Position numbers and translations under genes: made by a program
Source of the DNA: Archivesica marissinica
Taxonomy: Eukaryota > Mollusca > Bivalvia > Venerida > Vesicomyidae
DNA length: 64,000 nucleotides
Assembly: GCA_014843695.1 (NCBI GenBank)
Contig: CM026386.1
Coordinates: 12,575,213-12,639,212, forward strand
Direction: 5' to 3'
Shown here: piece after piece, positions 46,201 through 59,868 of the stretch
How positions within the stretch are numbered: position 1 is the stretch's first letter
How the letters are laid out: the number at the start of each line of letters is the position of its first letter
The notes under the pieces: generated by a model
Databases searched by the model: none
Told to the model about the DNA's origin: nothing
The model's input: only the letters and a program-made list of their open reading frames with translations

Positions 46201-49200
46201 CGCACACGCTAAGCGATACGTATGCGGTTAGGAGAACAATAACTATATTGTCTAGCGGTCTAGGGTTGGATGCTATGTGGCTATAATATAACTTTGCTTA
46301 CGTGGCTAATAGAACAAAGGAGGGTACAATTGGGTAGCCATTTAAGTGCCCATTCGTGAATCTGACCGACCGACCGACCGACCGACCGGTCGTCCATCCA
46401 AACACCCACCAAGCTGTGCTTACACCACATACAATCAAGTATCATATGCTTCCTGATCGATGTCGCCCATTGCATCGAATGATGTATTATAAGCAATTAC
46501 CGTGACATTCCACGTAAGCAACATCTGCTTGTTTGCAATTGATCATCCCGCCATCGACGAGGTCACAGTTTTCTAGAGACTTCTCCATACCATTGCATAT
46601 GATCGTGCCGTTGTATATATCGGTACCATTGTTATCAGAGGTCAATAATCGGGTTACTCCGCTAGGAAAAATGCAACATTAACAACATTTACATTTGCGT
46701 TGTATATATCGGTGCCATTGTTATCAGTGGTCAATAATCGGTTTACTCCGCTAGGAAAAATGCAACATTTACAACATTTACATTTGCGTTGTATATATCG
46801 GTACCATTGTTATCAGAAGTCAATAATCGGGTTACTCTGCTAGGAGAAATTATAACATTTACAACATTTACATTTGCGTTGTATCTATCGGTGCCATTGT
46901 TATCAGCGGTCAGTAATCGGTTTACTCCGCTAGAACTAATTGCAACAATTACATTTAAAACATTTATATTTACACTTTGTAAACCATCATGTGAATATGT
47001 CAGTATTGCAATGTTATGTGTTGATAAAAATATTCTTTGTTTGCAATGTAAGCGCCGCAGTTTTTTGGGATAATAAGGCAAGTAGAGGATCGTTGCTGAT
47101 CTCGGCGCACGTCCTAATTTGGCAAATAATCGCAATTTATATATCGACATGTTCGACGTCCAGTACCAGGATTATCCAAGCGTTTATATCCAGTGGCTGA
47201 TTACAGAGACGAATCGTCAGAGGAAAGTCATCTTATTATAATGAATGGGGGTCTGCGAAATGAATTTCAGACTAAGATTTATATGTTTTATAGCTCTCCT
47301 ATACTGGGGGATAATAAAGACTATATCTGTCAAGTATCCACTCTTAATTACAGTGACATTACTTGTGGTTTTTTAAGTTATACAACTTTAACTCTTTCAG
47401 CGCCGAATAAATTCAGAGCATGTGCAAACAACATAGATCCAGATCAGCCGCGGCGTAGCGCCGCGTCTGATCAGGATCTATGTTGTTTGCTATTCGGACA
47501 GGTGCTTCAGCCCCACTGTCTGAAGAGCAATCAGCATATAGCCTGATCAGACGGCATGTTCTGTTCTGTCCGATCGGGTTCTCTACTTTTATACAAAGTC
47601 GCTTTTATGCGACATTGGCGGTGAAAGAGTTAAATCACTTGTCCCATCACCGCTTTAGATTTGAATCCCAGTGAGGGTGTCTATTTGAATCCCAGTGAGG
47701 GTGTCTATTTGAATCCCAGTGAGGGTGTCTATTTGAATCCCAGTGAGGGTGTCTATTTGAATCCCAGTGAGGGTGTCTATTTGAATCCCAGTGAGGGTGT
47801 CTATTTCTTTCAAGTGAGGAAGCCATCGAGCGAGCTTATGGGAGGTCGGTGGTTCTACCTCCACCGACAATAGATGGAGAGTGACCATCTGACGTAAGAT
47901 GTTGGTGCGACTTTAAATTCAAAGAACAAAATTAAACAAACTAGTTTATTTTTAGTGCTTAAAGTTGCACCGACAGCTTAGGTCATATCGCGGCTTAGGT
48001 CATATCGACAGCTTAGGTCATACCGACAGCTTAGGTCATATCGACAGCTTAGGTCATATCGACAGCTTAGGTAATATCGACAGCTTAGGTCATATCGACA
48101 GCTTAGGTCATACCGACAGCTTAGGTCATATCGCGGCTTAGGTCATATCGCGGCTAGGTCATATCGACAGCTTAGGTCATATCGCGGCTCTCGAGCTATT
48201 ATTGGTGGAGTTAGTCCTATATATAAGACCTCTACATAAAAAACAATTCTGTTATTTGAAAAATACCTTGATAGTAAAATGTCATATTTTTCAAGTCTAA
48301 ATATTGGACTATTTTGGGAGTAAGACCCCGGGTGCCCCATCGAGCAATATTTCGGACACGGACGCGCACCCGGATAGAACCACACACCTTCCGCGAGCCT
48401 GCTGGATAGCTTGCTCACATGAACGAATGTGTCACACACAGTAGGTGTATACCTTACAGTGATAAAGGGCATGTAGTTTATCCACTCGGCCACGGGGGAC
48501 CCAAGAAACAGACGGTGCAAATTCATCCAGTATGACCCCCTTCACAGACAAATAATATATTCTTAACTTACTAGTATCCTAGAACAGTACATGTGACGTT
48601 GGCAGCATATATGTCGAATCCGTCTATACAGAACGAGTACAAATGCCCACGTATTCCAGCTTCAATCTGGCCGTCATTAGGTGTGGCACCATCACGAAGG
48701 CGAATAGCTATCAATGCAATGGATAGCACAAGTACAGTATGTGTAGTTAGGAAAAGAAATCATCTGTTTATCATGCGACGAATGAGAGACATCGGTGAGT
48801 TACTGCCCCTGAATACTCCTTAAAAGTAGATATGTCATATTTAATGATTTCTTCTGTTTTTATCGTTGTTTCCTTTGCACAACATGCTAGCAATTTGACT
48901 CCACTATCGCTTAGTATGATTATTAAATTACTATATCTCGAAAAATCTCTTACAGTATATGCAATGGGTACTTATTTGTAAAATAATGTTATCAGTTAAT
49001 TAACACAATTTTGATAAAATCACATTTATCATACCGCAACATATGGTTAGGGAACAACAGTAAAAATAAAGGATTCCAACTAAACGGGCATACTTATATT
49101 TTGGAATAGATTTTATCTACCAATGGAGGTAATAGAAAGTTACAGAGGTCTCTCTTATTATCTACCTTTGTGATAGATTGTAAATAAAATGATAGTTCAA

Positions 49201-52200
49201 ACGCTTTCGTATCAAATTATATGACATGGAACATGTAACTCTCATAAGAATTGTTTCATGATCATTGGTTTTATCCTGTACACATTTCTCTTCATATTAA
49301 CCCTTAACCGGCCGAATAAATTGGGCGGAATGTGCAAACAACACAGATCTAGATCAGGATCTATGTTGTTTGCTATTCATATAGGTGTTTAGCTCCACTA
49401 TCTGAATAGCATACTGCATAGATCCTGACCAGACGGTACGTTCCGTTTGTGTGCCGTCTGATCTGGCTAAATGCTGTTTGCAAAAGCGACTTTAGTTGTG
49501 ATTGGCAGGTTAAGGGTTACTATTGCTTTCTAGAAGTGTTTAACAGTTATTTGGTATAATAAGCCTAATTCAGATAATACACAGAATTAGACACCATTGT
49601 TGGATATTTGTATTGTTTTCACTAGAATACTGTTGTGTTATACTCTTAGGTTATAAATATAATAGAATGTAGATTAGATATACAGTCAAACCTGTCTTAA
49701 GCAGCCAGTCAAGGGAGTCGGGAAAGGTAGCAGCTTAGCACAGGTGGCTGCTTAATAGAGGTCAAATGTATAATAAAACAACACATTGGGAATATGTAAA
49801 GTGGCTGCTTATTACAGGTTGGCTGCTAAATGGAGGTGACCACAAACACAGGTTTGACTGTAGAACAGTTATATTATATGAAAACAATGGTACACAAATT
49901 ATAATGTAGCGTTAATGTTGACGCTCCTGCATGTTTAGCTAACTTGTACCATTTCCAGTGGAGATATACTTTTCTATACTGACACATAGTCATGCAAATG
50001 TATATCATTGCTATATATGTATAATTATGTTAGTAATAATATGAGCCCCGTGTATTGTATAGGTTGTAATACCTCATTTATTCAAACTATAAAGATGAAG
50101 ACTGGAACTAAAACATGTACACGTACTGTAATCATGAAGATGCCGTAAACCAATTATTATGATTATACCCGCCACTTACGATCATACCATTGAAAATGAG
50201 ATGCATGTAATATTGAATTGTCCAGTTTACAATGATTTAAGATAAGATTTATTCTCAAAATCATGTGCGTGTAATATCAATGTCCACCCAATGTCTGATT
50301 ATGATAAATATTGTTTCCTGTTTTCAAACCGAGAGGTATTTCGTAATTGTGCCAAAACCTGTTTTTTTATTCTACAGTGGCGTCAGTGTTTATTATGTAA
50401 ATAATTTTTTAATTTGTGAATAATGTCATTATTTCTTTGTATTTCTAACTGCAGTTTTGGTTATCTCGTCTGTAATATCTCTGCTAATCATAATTATTCG
50501 CTATGATCTGATCAAAGCAAAGTTAGATTTCATATGACCAATTCTTAATCAGCGTGCAATAGTACCTATTTTGTATGTCAGTGTTTTATAATTGTTTTAG
50601 AGCAGTTATAAATATCCGATTAGCAGAGATATTGCAGCTTTATACCTTACATAATGTGATAAATGAGTATGTATAATTTTGTTCATCTCTTATAAGTCCA
50701 CATTGGAGTGGCATTGCACTTCTATTGTGTAAATTATACATGTAATATTATTGTAAATATTGTACGTACAATGATGAGATGTAAATAAAGATGACGACTA
50801 CTACTACGACTACTACTACTACTACTACTACTACCACTACTACTACTACTACCACTACTACCACTACTACCACTACTACCACTACCACTACTACCACTAC
50901 TACCACTACCACTACTACTACCACTACTACTACTACCACTACTACTACTACCACTACCACTGCCACTACTACCACCACCACCACCACCACCACCACCACC
51001 ACCACCACCACCACCACCACCACCACCACCACCACGTTAAACCAATTAATAGGCATGCCAAGCTAAGCCAATTAATAATACTATATTACCCGCCACTTAC
51101 GATCATGCCGGGCTAAGCCAATTAATAATACTATATTAGACACCATTTAGGATCATGCCAGGCTAAACCAATTAGTATGTGTCTATTAACCGCCAGTTAT
51201 AAATAACATAGACATGTCTGGTTATTCTGCTAGTCATATATATCCTTAGTGCATTAAAACTATTGATTATTCCATAAAATAAATAACGAATATTCAACAC
51301 GAATTGAATAATATGTACTTACGGTCACATTTCAATAAAATGTCCCGAACATGTCCGCCACAACCATCATGAACGCCTTTGGTGACAGCACAATCGTTGA
51401 TGTCCATACTAGTAGAGTTGCAGTTGGGATGTGACATCCATACTTCGCCCACACGTTCAGCATTATCACTACTCATTGAAGGAGCACTACTACTATCGGT
51501 TCTAAAATGGATGAATACAATTTCTATATAATGTGATTCGCTAATTCGTCATGCTGATTACTTATTTTTTAATATAGTCTGCCCTTTTTTATTTGTTTAA
51601 CGTTGCTACAGGTTTCAGATTTGAATGACATGTAGTTTACCTAACAGCACCTTTCCTGGGAATTAAAATACTATATATTGAATGTACACGTTTCCAATAA
51701 ATCATTAAAATACTATATATTGAACGTACATGTATCATAGAACTCATTAAAATACTATATATTGAATGTACACGTACCACATAAATCATTAAAATACTAT
51801 ATATTGAATGTACACGTGTCCTAGGGCTCATTATAATACTATATATTGAACGTACATGTATCCTATAAATCATTAAAATAATATATATTGAATGTACACG
51901 TGTCCTATTAATGATTAAAATACGATATATTGAACGTACACGTATCCTATAAAACATTAAAATACTATATATTGAACGTACATGTACCCAATAAATCAAT
52001 AAAATACTATATATTTAATGTACAGGTACCCTATAAATCATTAAAATAATATATAGTGAACGTACATGTATCCTAGAAATCATTAAAATACTATATATTG
52101 AATATACACGTATCCCATAAATCATTAAAATACTATATATTGAACGTACATGTATCCTATAAATCATTAAAATACTATATATTGAACGTACATGTATCCT

Positions 52201-55200
52201 AGAAATCATTAAAATACTATATATTGAACATACACGTTTCCTATATATCATTAAAATATTATATATTGAATGTACACGTACCCTATAATTCATTAAAATA
52301 TTATATATTGAACGTACACGTATCCTAGAAACCATTAAAATACTATATATTGAACGTACACGTATCCTATAAATCATTATAATACTATATGTTGAACGTA
52401 CATGTATCCTATAAATCATTAAAATACTATATATTGAACGTGCATATACACTATAAATCATTAACATACTATATATTGAACGTACCTGTATCGTACAAAT
52501 TACTAAAATACTATATATTGAACGTACACGTTTCCCATAAATCATTAAAATACTATATATTGAATGTACACGTTTCCCATAAATCATTAAAATACTATAT
52601 ATTGAACGTGCACGTATCCTATAAATCATTAAAATACTATATATTGAACGTGCACGTACCCTAGAAACATTAAAATACTATATATTGAACGTACATATAC
52701 ACTATAAATCATTAAAATACTATATAATGAACGTACACGTATCCTATAAATCATTAAAATACTATATATTGAACGTAGATGTATCCTATAAATCATTAAT
52801 ATACTATATATTGAACGTGCACGTACCCTAGAAACATTAAAATACTATATATTGAACGTACATATACACTATAAATCATTAAAATACTATATAATGAACG
52901 TAGATGTATCCTATAAATCATTAAAATACTATATATTGAACGTACACGTTCCTATCAATCATTACAATACTATATATTGAATGTACACGTATCCTAGAAA
53001 TCATTAAAATAATATATATTAAACGTACCTGTATCGTACAAATTACTAAAATACTATATATTGAACGTACACGTTTCCCATAAATCATTCAAATACTATA
53101 TATTGAACGTACACGTACACTAGAAATCATTAAAATACTATATATTGAACGTACACGTATCCTATAAATTATAAAAATACTATATATTGAACGTAGATGT
53201 ATCCTATTAATCATTACAATACTATATATTTAACGTAGATGTATCCTACAAATCATTAATATACTATATATTGAACGTGCACGTACCCTAGAAACATTAA
53301 AATACTATATAATGAACGTACATATACACTATAAATCATTAACATACTATATAATGAACGTAGATGTATCCTATAAATCATTAAAATACTATATATTGAA
53401 CGTACACGTTTCCTATCAATCATTACAATACTATATATTGAATGTACACGTATCCTAGAAATCATTAAAATAATATATATTGAACGTACCTGTATCGTAC
53501 AAATTACTAAAATACTATATATTGAACGTACACGTTTCCCATAAATCATTAAAATACTATATATTGAATGTACACGTATCCTATAAATGATTAAATACTA
53601 TATATTGACCTTACATGTATCCTATAAATCATTAAAATACTATATATTGAATGTACACGTTTCCCATAAATCATTAAAATACTAAATATTGAATGTACAC
53701 GTATCCTATAAATGATTAAATACTATATATTGACCGTACATGTATCCTATAAATCATTAAAATACTAAATATTGAATGTACACGTATCCTATAAATGATT
53801 AAATACTATATATTGACCGTACATGTATCCTATAAATCATTAAAATACTATATATTGAACGTACACGTATCCTATAAATCATTAAAATACTATATATTGA
53901 ACGTACATGTACCCTATAAATCATTTAAATACTATATATTGACCGTACACGTATCCTATAAATCATTAAAATACCATATATTGAACGTACACGTATCCTA
54001 CAAATCACTAAAATACTATATATTGAACGTACATGTATCCTAGAAGTCGGCAAATGGCAGGGAGATTAATACCACCATACGCCAATGTATGCAAGCAGAC
54101 TGAGCCCCATCTGCCATCCACTTGAACTTCGAATCGTCCTTCGTTCGGAAGTACGCCGCCTTCCAAACGTATGTCTGTTACGAAATACTCTGTCAATACA
54201 GATCGGCCATGTATTATAATATATGATGTAACCTAGATTACAGTATTTCGATGGGCGGTGATGTTTGTTCAAGTGTAGTACTTAAATGCACAATTAGTTC
54301 CTGTATCTCGGATATTATAAATAGTAACGAATAGATAATTAGCTCCATTCGAATTCGTTTTGCATTATGTGTGTACATGTCTGTTTAACCCCACCCATCC
54401 ACCCTCCTGTGAATATGTCAGAATGACAAAGGGCTGTTTTGGTAGAATTTATTATGTTTGCAATGTTAAGTGCCTCAGTTTGGGGGGGGGGGAGGCTGAG
54501 GTGTGGGGCATTAACCGACACCGCTATCGATTTTACTGACCCCCTCGAAGGATCAGTAACAACCCCAAACACGAATTTATTGCATCGACCACCTTTAATT
54601 AAAATATGTTGGAATTATTGTATTGATTCATAATTAAGTCTTTGGTTGTTTTCTGAACGTATCTTAGTCAAATAATGTTTTGTTAGAGGATGACTGCTAG
54701 CAAGGATAACCTGTATGTATCTTTTTCGTATTTAAACATCCTTTGCTCCCATTTTCGCCGACCTTCGCATTTATGCGGCTAATAGATTTGGTTCCTACTG
54801 ACCGGGAAATAGAGGCTAGAAGTTTATCGCTTCATTTATTTCTAACTTTACATTTTCACGCCGATTTATTTGACTAAAGTAAGTTCTGAACACATTTTAA
54901 AATTCTGAATCGAGAGTTGTAGAAAGCCATCATTTGTCTACATTTGTAGTACATTGTGTACATGAAATATTTACTAACCCTCCACAGTCTCATGTAGGGT
55001 CACCACGTGACCGCCGTTGACCAATGGAAAGGATATAATTAATGGAAGATGCAATAAGATTTAGTATGTCTAACCTACGTGGAGGTATTGATTCCAGTCG
55101 AACTATATATAATACATATGCACGAGTTATTGTTCATTACCTAATAATATGTATCGTAATATTAATCGTTGGGAACTCCTCACTCCTCACTCCTCCGCAA

Positions 55201-58200
55201 AAAAATGAAATCAAAGAAAAAGAAGGTTGACTGGGGCAGCCGGCATTACAGTCTATACTGGTAACAGGCAGAAAATCACGCATTCATGACGGACATATGA
55301 CTACATAAATTACGCACCACGGATCAAGCATACGTACACGCATACAGATGACGGATACGCATGTACAGGCATACAGATGACGGATACGCATGTACACGCC
55401 TATGGATATATTATATTAAAAACTTGCGATGCAAACCGTAGCAGTGCAGACGAGTGAGGTATTCAGTCCTTGTCGCTTGATATTCTGGCACCCAGTCTCC
55501 AGTTACACATTCGGTTGCATGAGTCTCCGTGCCCGTACATTCAAATAGTTTGTTGAAGAAGTATCCTGTATATGATGATACATTCAAACCAGGAAATGTT
55601 GAAGTACTGAAACCAGTATATCTGCAAGTAAACCACAAACAATACTAGATTATAACACTGTGCGAAAGACATAACTCATAAAATCATCTTTAAAACATAT
55701 GTGTCTATTTAGAACTGAAATTTGAAGGCGCATACTTGAGATTAATTTCAAAGCATCTGGGAAAGTTGGTACACGAAGACAAGATAGTATTTTCCAAACT
55801 GTCGAACTAGTAAACGAATGGTACAAAGAATTATTATAATGCAACCTTATATGTATGCTTGAAATACCCGAATAGTGTATGCTAGTTGCGCGGTGAATAT
55901 ACACACTAGCATCCTGTTACATTAGGATTTCTCAGAATTAATACACACACTAACATCCTGTAACATTAGGATTTCTCAGAATTAATACACACACTAACAT
56001 CCTGTAACATTAGGATTTCTCAGAATTAATACACACACTAACATCCTGTGACATTAGTAATTATCAGAATTAATACACACATAAATAATGCAGTAAATAC
56101 AAATATTGTAATAGTATACGATGAATTAATCAAATCAATTGAATGATCAAATCGACTAGTACCCGTATCCAAGTGTGGCACAATTGACTTTAGCAGTCTC
56201 GTCACTGAACGTACTATAATCGCTGGATACCAAAACCCATGTATTATTCACTTTCATCTCTACTAAACCTTCAGCATCGTGGTCATCTATTGGAGCAAGC
56301 CGGAAGTCGTACTTTGCTGAAATAAAAGCTACAAGTAAGTGGCGTTGGTTCCTGTTACTGCCATTGTTAATAGACAGCATGTGAGCTTAGTTCATTTAAC
56401 AATTTCATATTCTCCTGTGCTTCATCGAGGTTTGACATGTCAGTGTTTACATCAAATGTGTTCATAAAACCGAACTGCCACTGAGGGGATCTGTGATTCA
56501 GTAGTTATCATGTTGCACTGCTAATCCAGGGATTGCAGATTCGATCCTCCGTCTGACCCTGGTGAAATATTTCTGTTTCGAATATAAACAGTGGGCTCGT
56601 GTAAGTTCTTTACACCGTGCAAGTGAAATAACCAGAGTAGGCTCTGGGATGCATATCTGTCTGTATCATTGCACTATCCACAGGCAGAGTCCATATGGGC
56701 AACCGGTAGCGATGATAAATAAAGATAAATCCTACACTAGGATCCGCTACTGTGTAACATTGATTCTAAAGTACTGCGCTCCCGTACTAACCCACAAAAA
56801 AACGTTTTCGCAAATAATTCTCATAACGAAACATTGATTGTATTACATCGATAATAGACTTAGCAGCAATAAGTATTAATAAGCATCAAACACGCGCCTC
56901 ATACAGTCCAATAGTTTACATACTTCGCAGTACGCGCCCCACACAGTCCTAAATTGTACATACTTCACACTACGCGCCTCACACAGTTCAATAGTTTACA
57001 TACTTCACATTACGCGCCTCACACAGTTCAATAGTTTACCTAATTCGCACTACGCGCCTCACATAGTCCAATTGTTTACATACTTCGCATTACGCGCCTC
57101 ACACAGTCCAATAGTTTACATACTTCGCACTACGCGCCTCACACAGTCCTATATTTTACATACTTCGCACTACGCGCCTCACACAGTCCAATAGTTTACA
57201 TACTTCGCACTACGCGCCTTACACAGTCCAATATTTTACATACTTCGCACTACGCGCCTCACACAGTCCAATATTTAATACTTCGCACTACGCGCCTACA
57301 CAGCCAATTTTAATACTTCGCACTACGCGCCTCACACAGTCCAATTTTTACATACTTCGCACTACGCGCCTCACACAGTCCAATAGTTTACATACTTCGC
57401 ACTACGCGCCTCACACAGTCCAATAGTTTACATACTTCGCACTACGCGCCTCACACAGTCCAATAGTTTACATACTTCGCACTACGCGCCTCACACAGTC
57501 CAATAGTTTATATACTTCGCACTACGCGCCTCACACAGTCCAATAGTTTATATACTTCGCACTACGCGCCTTACACAGTCCAATAGTTTATATACTTCGC
57601 ACTACGCGCCTCACACAGTCCAATAGTTTATATACTTCGCACTACGCGCCTCACACAGTCCAATAGTTTATATACTTCGCACTACGCGCCTCACACAGTC
57701 CAATAGTTTATATACTTCGCACTACGCGCCTCACACAGTCCAATAGTTTATATACTTCGCACTACGCGCCTCACACAGTCCAATAGTTTACATACTTCGC
57801 ACTACGCGCCTCACACAGTCCAATAGTTTATATACTTCGCACTACGCGCCTCACACAGTCCAATAGTTTATATACTTCGCACTACGCGCCTCACACAGTT
57901 CAATAGTTTATATACTTCGCACTACGCGCCTCACACAGTTCAATAGTTTATATACTTCGCACTACGCGCCTCACACAGTCCAATAGTTTATATACTTCGC
58001 ACTACGCGCCTCACACAGTCCAATATTTTACATACGTCGCACTACGCGCCTCACACAGTCCACTAGTTTATATACTTCGCACTACGCGCCTTACACAGTC
58101 CAATATTTTACATACGTCGCACTACACGCCTCACACAGTCCACTAGTTTATATACTTCGCACTACGCGCCTTACACAGTCCAATATTTTACATACGTCGC

Positions 58201-59365
58201 ACTACGCGCCTCACACAGTCCAATAGTTTATATACTTCGCACTACGCGCCTCACACAGTCCAATAGTTTACATACTTCGCACTACGCGCCTCACACAGTC
58301 CAATAGTTTATATACTTCGCACTACGCGCCTCACACAGTCCAATAGTTTATATACTTCGCACTACGCGCCTCACACAGTCCAATAGTTTATATACTTCGC
58401 ACTACGCGCCTCACACAGTCCAATAGTTTATATACTTCGCACTACGCGCCTCACACAGTCCAATATTTTACATACTTCGCACTATGCGTCATTTACGTCT
58501 GCGACTTATATCATATACATATATGGTGGAATCTCAACCGCATCTGATTGGTCATATTCGTAATTGCTAGGCGATGCCGTCATGGCGGTGTAGTTTGAAA
58601 TCTGGATTATGCATAGAGACACATTGCGCATTGAGATTCAATGGCGTCAAAATAGAAAAGAAAACTTATAACAGTTCAAGTTATATTTATAACCTGTGCA
58701 GTTCATATCCCCGTATTGCACATATCCTTCCTTACAAGTACATATGTCTTGTGTGCAGTAAGCATCTGGAACTGCGGCACAAATATCGTCATTCGTACAC
58801 GCTGATCCCAAGGGTGCTGAAAGAAGATTTATGTTCACTGATTATCTAATCCTAATGCAAATATATCGTAATTGTGCCAAAACCTGTTTTATTATTATAC
58901 AGAGGCGTCAGTTACTATTATATAAATACATTTGTGAATAATGTCATTATTTCTTTGTATTTCTAACTGCATTCTTTTTATCTCGTCTGTAATATCTCTG
59001 CTAATCATATTCGCTATGATATGATCAAAGCTAACTTAGATTTCATATGACCAATTCTTAATCAGTGTGCAATAGTACCTATTTTGTATTTCAGTGTTTT
59101 ATAATTGTTTTAGAGCAGTTTTTAATATCCGATTGGCAGGTATATTGCATCTTTATCCCTAACATACTGTGATAAATGAGTATGTATAATTTTGTTCATC
59201 TCTTATAACTCCATGTTGGAGTGGCATTGTACTTTTATTATGTAAACTATACATGTAATATTATTGTAAATATTGTACGTACAATGATGAGATGTAAATA
59301 AAGATTACTACTACTACTACTACTACTACTACTATTACCACCACTACTACCACTACTACCACTAT

Positions 59366-59428
<63 letters not shown>

Positions 59429-59520
59429 CACCACCAACACCACCACCACTACCACTACTACTACTACCACTACTACTACCACCACTACCACTACTACTAC
59501 TACCACTACTACTACCACCA

Positions 59521-59566
<46 letters not shown>

Positions 59567-59655
59567 CACTACCACTACTACTCCTACTACTACCACTACT
59601 ACCACTACTACTGCTACTACCACTACTACTACTATACTACTACTATTACTACTAT

Positions 59656-59694
<39 letters not shown>

Positions 59695-59834
59695 CACTAC
59701 CACTACTACTACTGCTACTACTACTACTACTACTACTACTACTGCAACTACTACTACTACTACTACTATTACTACTACTACTACTACTACTACTACTACC
59801 ACTACCACTACTACTCCTACTACTACTACTACCA

Positions 59835-59868
<34 letters not shown>

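Noticed and set aside
46281..46496. 71-aa minus-strand ORF with DDRSVGRSVGQ
   Set aside because: The charged stretch comes from the (CGAC)n microsatellite; the neighbouring SRCR exon donor lies at 46500, so this is intron.
55042..55230. 62-aa plus-strand ORF with a hydrophobic segment (YLIICIVILIVGNSS)
   Set aside because: A short AT-rich intron ORF without start context or homology; hydrophobic runs are expected in AT-rich DNA.
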